From Phialocephala subalpina (lineage: Eukaryota > Ascomycota > Leotiomycetes > Helotiales > Mollisiaceae): a DNA stretch of 64,000 nt. The stretch spans positions 1,352,803 to 1,416,802 of the forward strand of contig FJOG01000014.1 in assembly GCA_900073065.1 (NCBI GenBank), written 5' to 3'. Positions 1-11,137 of the stretch are shown here, piece after piece. The notes below the pieces were generated by a model. It worked only from the letters and a program-made list of their open reading frames with translations. It did not search any database and was not told where the DNA came from. Each line of letters starts with the position of its first letter. Within the stretch, counting starts at the first letter, position 1. A program made the position numbers and the translations under genes.

Positions 1-1
1 C

Positions 2-1503
2 ATCGATATGATCGACTCTCCGTACTCATACTCACCACAATGGTCGTCACCTGGTCGATCCTCGCTTTCTTCTTCCCCATTCACTGTATCGAGCGCCGGC
101 GAGCTCATAACGTCTCTCGCCCCTGACTACTCAATGACTGAGTATGGCTTCAGCGACCCCGGCAGTGCTAGAAGTGATACTCTCAGTCCCAGCCTTCCAA
201 TGGCAGACATGGGAAGTACCCCTCCTCAAGTCACTCCTGCCATAAACAGAAGAGCCATGCCATTCAATCCAAGACCGCATTTCGGCCGAAGTAGATCTTA
301 CCCGAACGGTAGACTAGGTAGGGAGAATTTACTGAATTGTGACTACCTAATACTGATTTGAAACAGGGCAGCCAGCATGGCAGCCCAGTGTCTCTTCATC
401 GATGTCGTCTTCCAGGATGACCACCGCCATGAGTGGAATGCCGCCGGAACCCAGTTTGATCCAGCCCATGGCACCAACTAGCAACCCCTCGGGACTGGGT
501 GGGGATGTGGGTGGGATGGGACCGCCGCCACCAACAAGCAATCGTCTGGTAATGGAGAGAAATGTGGGCGCTTCACCCATGCAGCCTGCTTTGGCGATGA
601 ATAGCACAATACCAGAGATGGCTCAACCAGTCCCAAGACCGGCACAATCTTCTCTAGCAATGAACGGAAACCTGTCCGAGATAAATCCGCTGATTTCGAG
701 ACATGCACAGGACATTGGGTACGATACCCCGTCTTCTTTCGTGAACCAGCCTCTTGTTCACACGTGGGAGCTTCCACTTCGATTTGTGCCTCCAACAGGT
801 CCTATAGATAGCATATTGATCGGACTGTTGCAACGTCAGAGAAATATGGCTCTGGAGGGAGTCACTGGGACAGATCTCACCGGTCCATTTCATCCGGATG
901 TGAGAGGACTCCTGAGCCTCGAAGACTCTGCCTCGACATACCCAATTGCATCGGTTCTTGTCGACCTCGTTCGCCGGATTGCGTTGAAAGGCCTGGCTGA
1001 GAAGGCAGCTATGGTGTATCTCATATATCGCTTGACGCAGTGGCAGATATCGCCTTCTCCTGAAACATACAACAATCTCCCAGACTGGTACGGTCCACGA
1101 GCTTCGCAGCTCATGACTGGGCATCCAATCTGGTTAACTTTGGTAAGTCAATGATTTCCTTCCGATGGTTCGGTTACTGACCTTGAAGCAGATGATCTGG
1201 GGCAAGCTGCGCGATATAGTGATTAACGACCAGGGGAAGTATGCGACGGATGAGTTTCAGCATTTGTACGCAAGTAGCTTGAATGTCAATTGGCCGTATC
1301 GAGACCAAGACATCGTAGTCTTTGAGGGCGAGGAAGTGAGATTAACGGATGGCTTTGTCCGGCATGTGAATGTTCAGTCAAACTGGAGTCTGGATGAACC
1401 TTTTCAAATGCGTTATCCTGAGCTTCAGCCCGCTTGCAAGTTCACAGAGCTTCCTGGGCAGCAAGCTCAGTCATCTATGCAGAATATCAAACATCAGCAC
1501 TGA
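2..1503 (+). CDS. DUF3425-domain protein (bZIP-associated type), 5' end outside window
   Basis: Three exons are inferred: 2-308 (or to 317), 367-1142 and 1192-1503. The splice motifs are GTAGAC or GTAGGG...CAG and GTAAGT...CAG, and frame is kept across both. The first part is low-complexity, rich in Ser, Pro and Met. The C-terminal ~150 residues look like the DUF3425 domain found in fungal bZIP-type regulators: the stretch YRLTQWQISPSPETYNNLP is followed by a conserved GHPIWLTL/MIWGKLRD segment. No stop precedes the ATG at position 8 in this frame, so the gene probably extends upstream and a bZIP region could lie outside the window. A nuclear transcription-factor role is inferred from the family only. 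Confidence 0.7.
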
Positions 1504-2102
1504 TTTTGGGTACGTTTTGAGCGAATGTGTTGGGACCGGCGTATTGGCGGAAGGGATACCTTCTGAAAAGTACACATGGCCCAAGAAAAAGGGCGTTAGG
1601 AATATAGACTATGAACATGATATGACTTACTTTCAACGATAGATCAACGTACACGATAAAACTAATGCATTGTCCATCTTTCGTGATATCTGGAGGTAAA
1701 GTCGTGAGTCTTTCAAGCAACTGGATTCAAAGGCAGATGAGGTTTGTATATTAAGTCTGATTAACGCTTTTAATAAATGTGGGTTGGATAGAAAAAAGTG
1801 GACAGAGGCGACCTTCGAAGGGAAAGAGCAACCCAGGATGGACCTCCGCTCTTATCATCCAGTACCATATGATCGTCGGGGCGTCTCACTCTCAGACAAA
1901 AATGATGAAATACGGAGAAATTAGACTTTATCCGACAGCAATCCGACGTCACCGTCATGAATCTAGAACGTTGAAGCCCAATCCAAAAAAAATCGCCTGA
2001 TGTGCGCATATCACAAAGCCTCGTCACACCCGTGGCTTCGCGACAACTTCGCGTCTGCCACAACCAACAAACCCCGCGTCAACATCAACACAATCATCCA
2101 CC
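1504..2102. other. Intergenic region
   Basis: This lies between the DUF3425 gene and the Snf2 gene, which run in the same direction. It should hold the 3' UTR of the first and the promoter of the second. The last ~60 bases are CA-rich (cacaaccaacaaacc, caacatcaacacaatc), a common fungal 5' UTR pattern. I see no other gene. Confidence 0.5.
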
Positions 2103-5100
2103 ATGGCGCCCATAGAAGCCGATGAAGACGAGCTCACTGAAGTCGAAGACGATGACGGGCCTGTGCATCGCGGATCCAATGTCCCTCTCGGCACAGATGA
2201 GTATATTAATCGTAGGTCTCATTTCAAATGTCCCGCGCAAGGCTGACAATCGATAGGCGTCACCGGGCGCAAATCGGACGAAGACTCGGATTCGGACATT
2301 GAGATTACGGATGTGCGTAGGAAGCTTGATAAGGGGAAGCGGAAAGCAGAAGAGAAAGATGAATGGTCCGATGAAGAAGGCGAGACAGTCTATGAGAAGT
2401 TCAAGAATCGAAGGGCTGCGAAGAGGAAGAAGGTTGCCGCGACCAAGAAGAAGATAAAGGAGAAGACGAAACAAGCAGTAGCGAGTCACAAATCTGCGAA
2501 AACGAATGGGGAGTCTTCGAAAGAGAAGAAGGAAGGAATGTGGGGAGACCAGGAAGATTATTCCGATATGCTGGATGATGTTCCCGAATATATACAGAAG
2601 AGAAGGAAACAGTTCGACAAGGACTATGAGATCTTACACGAAGCCGGGCTGAAGATACCACCGAGATATGAAGATGTCGAAGATGTCGAATTCTCTGACG
2701 ACGAAAGGCTCGTAGAGCTAGAAGAGAGGCCAAATTTCCCACCTTCTGTTGAGGTGTCCCGCGGGTATAAGGACATCGAGCTGCCAAGTTCTGCAGGCAT
2801 CATACCTGCTTCCATCGCGCAGTACTTAAGAGACTACCAATTGGATGGCGTCAAGTTCTTACATGAGCTGTTTGTCTATCAGAAAGGCGGCATACTGGGA
2901 GATGATATGGGTCTCGGCAAGACAATTCAAGTTGTGGCCTTCTTGACAGCGGCATTTGGCAAGACAGGCGATGAGCGAGACGCGAAACGCATGCGAAAGA
3001 TGAGAAGATCTACGGACGAGCCATGGTACCCTCGGGTACTTATTGTATGCCCTGGAAGTGTGATGCAGAATTGGAAGAACGAGCTGGACAGATGGGGCTG
3101 GTGGTGGGCCGAAATATATCATGACCCGAAGACTAGAGTTGCCACCTTGGCACAAGCAAAGTCTGGACGATTGGAGGTCCTCATCACGACATACCACTCT
3201 TACAAGAACCACAAGGAGAAACTGAATATGGTTCCGTGGGATTGTGTTGTTGCTGATGAATGTCACACGCTGAAGGGGAAATCAGATACAACACAAGCCA
3301 TGAACGAAGTCAATGCTCTTTGCAGAATCGGTCTTACTGGTACAGCGATCCAGAACAAGTACGAGGAGCTTTGGTTCCTGTTAAATTGGACAAACCCAGG
3401 GCACTTTGGACCCTTGTCTACTTGGGTATCAAGTATCTGCGAGCCTTTGAGAACGGGACAATCGTGAGTTTGGTCGTTATGTCCTTGTGACTATGCTAAT
3501 CTATGCCAGTCATGATGCTACCTACCATCAATTGAAACGAGCCAGACAGACCGCCAAGAAGCTTGTTCATAATCTGCTCCCCGAGTTCTTCCTTCGCCGG
3601 CTAAAAAGTCTTATAGCACATCAGCTTCCAAAAAAGACTGATAGGGTCGTTTTTTGTCCACTGACAGAAGTCCAGAGGGATGCCTACGAGAACTTCCTTA
3701 ATAGCGACACCGTGGGGCTTGTGAGAACTGCCACCGAGGATTGCGATTGTAACTCGGGAAAGAAGCGTGGGTGGTGTTGTTATAAGACCTTACCTGATTC
3801 AAACACATCATGGAAGGTGAGATCGCCTTCCCCCAAAAAGAACCCCTTCTGATCTCGTTAGGCTATGGTGTTTCCTCTTATCACGATACTTCAGAAGCTA
3901 TCAAATCATCTAGCCCTTTTGATACCTAATTCTTCGGACCCTTCCGAGAAACAGACACGCGACCTAGACTTCCTCCAGCAGATGCTACCAAACACTTGGG
4001 AAGAATTGTACAATAATCGGGCTTCCCTCGCCAATCTGACGAACCAAGAGTTTTGTGGCAAGGTAGGATTTCGATAGTGGTCTTCGTGGCCTGGCTGACA
4101 TATATGGTAGTGGAAAGTTCTTAAAAAGTTACTGAAGTTTTGGCATGAGAATGGCGATAAAGTCCTCATCTTTTCTCACAGTGTCAAGCTACTGAAATTG
4201 CTCGAGCACTTGTTCGAAAATACGAGTTACAATGCATCCTTCCTGAGCGGTTCCATGCCCCATGAAGAACGCCAAATCACAGTTGATGCTTTCAATTCAG
4301 ATCCTATTCAATTTGTCTTCCTAATTTCCACCAAAGCCGGGGGCGTTGGTCTCAACATCACATCTGCTAACAAGGTTGTGATCTTCGATCCAAACTGGAA
4401 TCCTAGTTACGATTTACAAGCCCAAGACCGTGCTTATCGCATTGGACAACATCGAGACGTCGAAGTTTACCGTCTTGTTTCTGCTGGCACACTTGAGGAA
4501 ATTGTCTATGCAAGACAGATATACAAGCAACAGCAAGCAAACATCGGGTACAGCGCCTCTACCGAACGACGCTATTTCAAGGGTGTGCAGAACGCGCCAG
4601 GTCAGAAGGGGGAGATTTTTGGACTCGACAACCTCTTTACATTTCGCTCGGATGACATTGTGCTTCGAGATATTGTCAACAAGACGAATGTCGCAGAAGC
4701 GAAGCGTGGTATTGATGTCTTGGACGTCGACATGGACGATATGGCCAATGACGACGATAATCCGTTGAAGGCAGATAATGATGAGAAAGGAGATGCCGCG
4801 ATGTCCCAGCTCGCTGCGCTGCTCACGGAGGGAGATGGCGCCAAGAGCAAGAAGAAAGCAAAATCGAAGCCCAAGACGGATGCTGTTTCTGCTATTCTAG
4901 CCGCAGCTGGAGTCGAATATACGCACGAGAACTCCGAGGTCATTGGCTCGTCAAAAGTTGAAGCAGAGTTGTCTCGCCGTGCTGAAGAAGCTGGTAATGA
5001 TGTTGACTTCGGCGAACAACGACTGTTTGCTGAAAGTCAGACTGGGGCAGATCTTGGGGGCGGGAAAGTGAAGTATGAGTTTCATCCTCCAGAAGATGTG

Positions 5101-5502
5101 ATGGAGAGGCAATTCTGTACGATGGCGAAGATGTTCGGATTTAGCAGCGCGACAGAGTTTGCGTTTGTTGTTGAAGGATGGACACAGAAGCAGAGAACAG
5201 ACTGCTTAGAACGATTCTACACGAAGAGGAGGGAGAAGGTAGCGGTTGCGAATGGGTACGTGGACATGTCTGAGAGAGTGTATGATGGTGCTGCCGGCAC
5301 TGTGGACGCTGATGACGAGCCTGACACCGCGGTGGACTCGGTGATGAAGGAACTCGACGGCTTGCTTGGAAGCAGTGATGGCGAGGATGCGATGGATGCC
5401 ACGGTCGACAAGACCATGGACGCGATTGATCACAAGCCAGCGGTTGAACCTCCAATTGCTCCAGAAGACATCGAGACCGAAGACGAAGATGACGAATTAT
5501 GA
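2103..5502 (+). CDS. Snf2-family ATPase, ERCC6-like 2 (ERCC6L2/RAD26L) type
   Basis: Five exons: 2103-2211, 2257-3463, 3510-3816, 3862-4062 and 4111-5502, giving 1071 aa with frame kept at every junction. An acidic/basic N-terminus is followed by the Snf2 ATPase: Walker A DDMGLGKTIQ at about residue 252, Walker B DECH at about 369 (DEAH or DEGH is usual), and helicase C motif STKAGGVGLNIT at about 679. The segment GEIFGLDNLF after the helicase core and a C-terminal region near residue 956 (EFAFVVEGWTQKQR) resemble the ERCC6L2 group and its HEBO region rather than CSB/Rad26 itself. The family are DNA translocases acting in transcription-associated and end-joining repair. Nuclear location is likely; the C-terminus ends in an acidic tail. 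Confidence 0.85.
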
Positions 5503-5771
5503 TAGATGATACCCAGGGACATTGGAATCGGCGTTTAGGCAAGCAACATATCGTTGCTCATGAGTAGAAATCTATTTTGATGCTACCTATGCCATGCAAA
5601 TTTCTCACAAATGCCGCTTTGCTCATATCATCACAAACGGGTATTTCCTCCTCTCCCAAATACAAAGCGCTGACAATTCCTCCCCTCCATCCAAACCCGA
5701 ACCAAATCCAGCCACCAAACTCAACCGGTATCCATCCGCCCAAAAAGTTTCATCAAAGTACATGCAAGAAT
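5503..5771. other. Convergent 3' intergenic region
   Basis: A short gap between two convergent genes, the Snf2 gene on plus and the Tpt1-like gene on minus. It is C/A-rich near 5650-5740. I see no coding region; it should hold both 3' UTRs. Confidence 0.4.
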
Positions 5772-6856
5772 CTACTCACTGCTCTCCTCATCGGAGCCAG
5801 CCTTAACCTCCTTGATCACACGTCCCATCCCTTTTCCACCCTTGCCCATACCCTTCTTTCCCTTGACGCCCTTGCCCCTCAATCCAACGGGGACTTCCTT
5901 CCTCACAACTCCATCCTCGAACAAAACACCAATATCTGCCCTCCGGGCAACAACCTTTTTCCAGAATTGCTTGCCCACAGCACCAATCTTATCACCCTCA
6001 GTAACCACATTTCCAGACTCAGTAATAGACCAAGTAATAGAAGAGTCGGCAGCCATAGCAGACTTAAGGTTAATGTAGATAGAAACATCCGCATCGGAGG
6101 AAGGGACCATTCCTTCTGTAGGCGAAAATGAAAGCTGTACTTGTCCACCAGCACGCTTAATTCCACCGCTCGCCAGAATCAAAGGATAATTTGCGTACGA
6201 GGTCTCATACACAATCAAGTCTGGGAGATCCTCCGAGTCGGCGGTCAAAGGAGTGAGGACGGCGGAAGTAGTTGTAGGAGTAGGTGGTTCGCGGAGAGAG
6301 GGGGAGAGACGGATTTGGTAGTCAGAGGCATCGAGGTCTTCGTCTTCGGAGTTCTCGGTTGTGGGGTCGAGACGAATGGCGAAGCGGGATTTGGATGTGG
6401 GGGAGGCGACTAGAGATTGGAGTTCTGGGAAGGTGACTTGAAGGGAAGAGATTTGGGGGTTTTCGAGCTGCAAAAACAAAATGTTAGAATGATGTTTTGA
6501 AAATGGGTGTATATCGATGGAGGAGGGGAAGTGGGGTAGAGTGGGGTATAGAAAAGAACTCATACAATATCATCGCAGTCAACCCAGCCTTCGGAGTCAG
6601 CTACGAGCTTTTCGGCTCCTTCCTCTTGCTCCTCATTCTCATCAACGGTGCGTTTCAGCACGAATGAAAGGGCTTTGGAGACGAGGACGTCACGCTCATC
6701 GACTACGCTGTAGCCACGGCCGCGGGTCTTTTTGGCTACGCTTCCACCGTGCTTGCCTCGTCCGTGACGAGAAGCATTGGGAGAGATAGGAGAAGGATCC
6801 ATAATTCCTCCATTGAGGGAAAGTCCCTGAAGAGGTTGGAGAACTGCAGCAGCCAT
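5772..6856 (-). CDS. Tpt1/KptA-like protein, probable pseudoenzyme
   Basis: Two exons on the minus strand: 6856-6566 and 6467-5772. The 98-nt intron starts GTATGAG and ends TTTTTGCAG; the product is 328 aa. The fold-defining segments of RNA 2'-phosphotransferase are recognisable: SKALSFVL, DSEGWVDCDDI, KSRFAIR, LILASGGIKRAGG, then DIGVLFEDGVVRKEVPVGL. Tpt1 transfers the 2'-phosphate left by tRNA splicing to NAD+. Here the catalytic LRH motif reads LKR, NQGHS is absent, the HGT motif reads YET, and the RxHVH motif reads GGQVQ. Only the Arg of KSRF is kept. The C-terminus is a Gly/Lys-rich basic tail. Catalysis is therefore doubtful; an RNA- or NAD-binding role is possible. The start ATG at 6856 is preceded by a pyrimidine-rich leader. 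Confidence 0.75.
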
Positions 6857-7006
6857 TTTTGAAGAAAGGGTTTGATTTGAGATGAGAAGGAAGAGAAGTG
6901 TTAAAGCTTGGGTATCAGAGAAGAGTATGTGAAGTAACAGAGAATGGCACGAAAATGAAAGAGAGGAAGAGGAAGTGGGAGACTTGAAAAATTTATGGTC
7001 TATCAA

Positions 7007-8059
7007 GCAGACGGTGTGACTTTCTCGCCCCCTCCTTATCCAGCCGCGGAAAGGAGGCTTGCCAACTTGTTACAGAGCTCAGCCAACGGACTACATGCCA
7101 TCGATTTACCCAACCTTTTACCTGCATACTCATGCACTCAGTCATAGGCACTTGCCTTCTCAGTTCATTGCTGCAGCGGGGTCGTTCCTGCACGCCTCAG
7201 AAGTGTAGCCAGATGTAAACATAGCTGGTGTAGCGGTGTGGAGCGTTATCCACTCGTTTGACAACAAAGCGTCTAGCCAACGGCGCGACCCGCAGGTTGA
7301 ACGCGTGCATGTCTCTGATCCGTTCGTTTTGGGGTACTTGCGGGGCGAATTGTACATGTTTGATAGAGATGAGAAGAGCGGTGTGGGAGGGATACTTAGG
7401 GAGTAGCGTGATTGGTCACGTGTTTGCCCCTCGATGTCTCTAGATGGCTAGGAGACCAACAGGAGTTTTAGCGTTAGGCACGGTAGCATCCCGCTGGTAC
7501 CGCCGAGTGAAGCATCAATAGTGCAATTTCTGCATGCATTTGTTGTGAAAGTTGTGTTGGCAGTCCGGAATGAATTCCTCCATCTTTTCGACCTGACGAG
7601 CTTGCCGAGGGATCCTCCTTGTCGTCGAGGGGCATGATGGGCATCCGAAGACAGGAACAAGTTACCCCACTTTCCCAGTTCGATCGTGTGCTATGGTCCA
7701 GGAGTGATCCGTTCTTCTGAAGTGTATCAGATTGTCAGATGGATCTCCTCAATGAATTAAGGCGCCTTTCTCGCCACCGGCTGTCCAGGATCGTGAGCTC
7801 GACCGTTGGGTCCATACACTCTTGTGACCAACATGGTCACGTCCAAAGTTCCAAGTCTTCACTTGACTCGAGCTGGTAGGTGTGCCTGTCTCTCTTATAA
7901 ATTGACTGGTTCAAGAGATGATACCATTGGGAGCTTACCTAGCTTGTCTCTTTGCTTCGGCATTCAGATCCATTTGATCAACGAGCTATCAACAGCTAGA
8001 GCCGAGGAAGACGAAGTACAGCGGAAGGGAGAAATATCGGAGCAATAGCCGTTGGCACA
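7007..8059. other. Region with short coding-like minus-strand fragments, no intact gene
   Basis: No intact gene is visible. On the minus strand, 7660-7490 reads as a coding-like stretch (PLDDKEDPSASSSGRKDGG..., ending AVPAGCYRA and a stop). Around 7825-7765 another short open stretch ends QPVARKAP and a stop. They are not joined by an obvious splice pair. They may be worn remains of a gene lost from the block to the right, or chance. The promoter of the Tpt1-like gene should lie at the left edge. Confidence 0.3.
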
Positions 8060-8370
8060 TCAATCTGCGCCGTCAAGCGTCCTTGGGTCACACTCGTGGA
8101 GCTGGAAATCGATGGTATTGATAGCAGCCAGTATCTGTCTCCAGACATAGTTGTCGTAGTGTCCATGGATGCTAAGAAGGCCAGTTGAGAGCTTTATCCG
8201 TTGTTCCAGAGTAATATATTGTTGATGTCGCTGTGTCAATGACGGCCAGAGAACTTGGCGGGTACATGCGAGTGATCAAAATTACTCACATCATTCTCTA
8301 AAATACGCGGAGGTTGCAAAAGCAGGAACACTCCAGATTCCAGAGCGGTCTGTGCTTCCTTTCAGACGAC
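8060..8370 (-). pseudogene. C-terminal remnant of an unassigned protein
   Basis: On the minus strand two segments splice cleanly. The first runs about 8364-8290 (reads QTALESGVFLLLQPPRILEND) and ends at donor GTGAGT. After an intron ending GACACAG, 8230-8060 reads RHQQYITLEQRIKLSTGLL, continues through NYVWRQILAAINT, and stops at TGA 8060-8062. The composition is protein-like, but a TGA lies just upstream of the first segment, and further upstream is occupied by a gene on the other strand. It is therefore most likely the stranded 3' end of a lost gene. I do not recognise the family. Confidence 0.4.
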
Positions 8371-8403
8371 CACGACAGAAATGAAAGATCACGTCTCGAC
8401 GTG

Positions 8404-11006
8404 ATGCTGGACAACTGTCGGTCGCGAAGTCGACGGAAGATGTTGATAACCTTTGACAAAATTTCTCGTCCCCAAAAAGCGCCTAGTAACAATGAGCGAA
8501 AACGCCACTCTACATCACCAGATCTCGACATCTCGGGTTATATAACGTCAACCTGCCTAGGTATTACCCCTCGTCTCCTAGGCAAGCTCGCTGTTCTGAT
8601 TTTATCTTCCAACCAGAGTGCACTCGACGGAAAGTCAAATGTGACAAACAAGTTCCGTGCTCACGTTGCCGCCGTGCGGGCGTAGAATGCACAAGAGAAA
8701 GGGTACTGATCTCTCATGCCATTGCGAAGCATCGCAGTGAGCTGAGCTTTTTACGACAGCTTAAAGAGAAGCTGCATACCTCTCAAGTTACCGTAAATGA
8801 TCTTGCGAATGAAATCAGCAAGAGAATAAGCTCTTTGGAAGCAGGGAATCCTGGGGCCATTGAGATCCTCCCCGACAGTGCACGGCAAGACAAAAAGGCT
8901 CCAGGAACGATATTACCTGCTGGGGTACCAGTCAATGAAGCCTCCAGAACGAGCAACGATACTTCGGACAAAGCTCCTGAATATGCTGCTACGGTTACTT
9001 TGGAGAGCTTAGCTTGGGGTCGATATTATGGAGGTTGCTATCCCCACAGGCGCTGCAATTGCTACAGCTACCGAAGCTCCTCCGAGATGATCTCTATCGG
9101 AAGTGATCCCAAAAGTCCTGCATCGAGTCTCCCCAACCCTTCAAATCAAGCCAGGGCCTTTACAAGTGATGCTGTTCTGTTGCCGTCTATCCCGGACTCT
9201 GTTAAGCTGGTGAATTTCCACGTATCTCATTTAGCATGGCATCATGGCATTTTGCATACACCTACATTCCTCGAGCAGTGCGGAGTGTATTGGAGTACAA
9301 TTACCTACCGTCATCCTCTGTGGATGGCTTTATATTTGTCAGTTCTAAGTGTGAGTCATCTTCAAAGAGCTGGATCTGAATCTAATTAGCCAGAGTACAA
9401 CATGGTCAGTTCAGAACAGTGAAAGGCTTCGGGATGCTTTGGGTATATGTGAGTCTACCTAGTATGCGAAAGCTGCAAATCACTCTTGCTAATGAGAACT
9501 TAAGCCGTGGCAGAGCATGTTCCGCGCCAGCTATTTGAGGCTATGGTAGAAACGCTCTATTTCGAGAAATTCTTAGAGGCGGTATCGAGTACGTCTTGCC
9601 CTCCACACTCTGTCATGATGGCTCACTTATTTCTGCAGTGTATTCTGTTCAGGCCATCGTACTTTCCACGGAGGTGGCCCACAACCTAGGTTTCAGTGAT
9701 CTGAATGCTAGTCTCCTTGCCTCTGCAATCCGGCTCTCACAATGCATGGGTCTTCACAAGATTACCGAACCTTCATTGTCAGAGATCAATGGGAGTGAGC
9801 AGTGGCACGAGGCAATTGAGAGGGAGGTTGGCAAACGAGTGTGGTGCCAGATCGTAATACAAGATCATTTTGGTTTATGTTTTACAGATTCCTACAGTGA
9901 GTCAGGATCGTCGAGGTCAACTTTACAACAGCTTTTTAACTGACTATCTAGACATCAATCCCAAGCATTGCTTGACCGAGCTTCCAAAAAACTGCGATGA
10001 TTACGACCTCGAAGAACTTAGCGAAAACGTTCCAACTATCACTTCATACATTCGGACACTCGCGAAAAGTAAGTCACTCATATTTCTGCGAAATCAAATG
10101 CTGATACAGAGACAGTTGCAAAGTTGGTGCCACGACTGTTTGATGAGCTTGGGCCACTATGGAGCCGGAAACCTGTCCGTGAGCAATATCAAGACGTGAT
10201 CAAAGGTGACCGAGACATGCGTTCTCTTGTAGGCGATATCCCATCCTTCTTACTTCGGGAGGATATAGCCGATCAAATGATAGACAAGCCATGGCTTGAC
10301 ATCGCTCGTCGTAGTCTTGCCATCACTGCAGCTGAAAAAGTGAGTTACTGCCTACTCAACCTTAGTGGTCCGTCTAAAGGCAACATAAACAGATCATACT
10401 CATCCACCGTCCTTTCCTTTTCCTCTCATTTCAAACACCGTCTTATCCACATACAAGATCAACCTGCGTCAGCGCTGCCACAACGATTGCTTGAGAGTAC
10501 GGCAATATTGTTGCCTCAGACCATATTTCACTTTGGGAACACTCTGCTTATTGTGTTACAGCGTCAATAATTTGTGCCTTCAGTTATTGTATCCTGAAGA
10601 CGAGTCAAACCATGGCAGACAGGACAAGGTACCGTTGGTAGGCAATCAACGAAAGTACCACGATCTGGTCAACAACGCACGCGAGCGCCTGGCCAGTCGG
10701 CAGGGAGACATCATCGCAAAGCGTGGCGTTCGATTGATCGATAAAATGCTATCAGTTGGCGGTCTGACTGGTCATGATCACACACCAGCATTCATGTCAA
10801 TAAAACAAAATTCACGCCGAGGAAGTACTTCCGGCGTTCGAATGGATCTTCAGACAATCGTAGCTCAGTTTTTAGCTGGAGACGCAGTACAAATGGGGGC
10901 TTCTGAAGAAACATGACGTCCCGCTTCAAATGCAGAATCGCCTCTAGACCTTGATCCAGTAGGTGTTGACTTCGACACTTGGTTCGAAGGACTTTTCGGA
11001 ACATAG
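8404..11006 (+). pseudogene. Zn(II)2Cys6 transcription factor, inactivated
   Basis: Eight exons can be traced: about 8404-8560, 8617-9350, 9394-9448, 9505-9588, 9639-9896, 9952-10068, 10110-10339 and 10393-11006. The first splice joins CL to ECTRRKVKCDKQ, rebuilding the six-Cys zinc cluster; a basic/coiled stretch follows. The fungal regulatory middle domain is clear (HLAWHHGILHTPTFLEQC, HPLWMALYLSVLS, KRVWCQIVIQDHFGLC, IILIHRPFLFLSFQTPS). The last exon is broken. TGA at 10492-10494 stands where the family has Arg. About one base is missing near 10570-10574. A second TGA at 10914-10916 lies in frame before a typical C-terminus (VDFDTWFEGLFG, TAG 11004-11006). Both TGAs could come from CGA by C-to-T change. 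The start is uncertain: ATG 8404 or 8440. It probably once regulated the neighbouring block. Confidence 0.75.
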
Positions 11007-11137
11007 GGCTATCGATGCCCTTTGAAATGACCTTCGCTTCTCTTCCGAAATGTGGTTGCTGTCTGAAAAGAATTGTATTGCAAAACAAAATCCATTTTTT
11101 TGCGAAACACTGTGGCCGTCGCGCATCAGCTCTATTC

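Noticed and set aside
654..1124. 156-codon minus-strand frame inside the DUF3425 gene
   Set aside because: It is antisense to a well-supported exon, with shuffled composition and no family resemblance.
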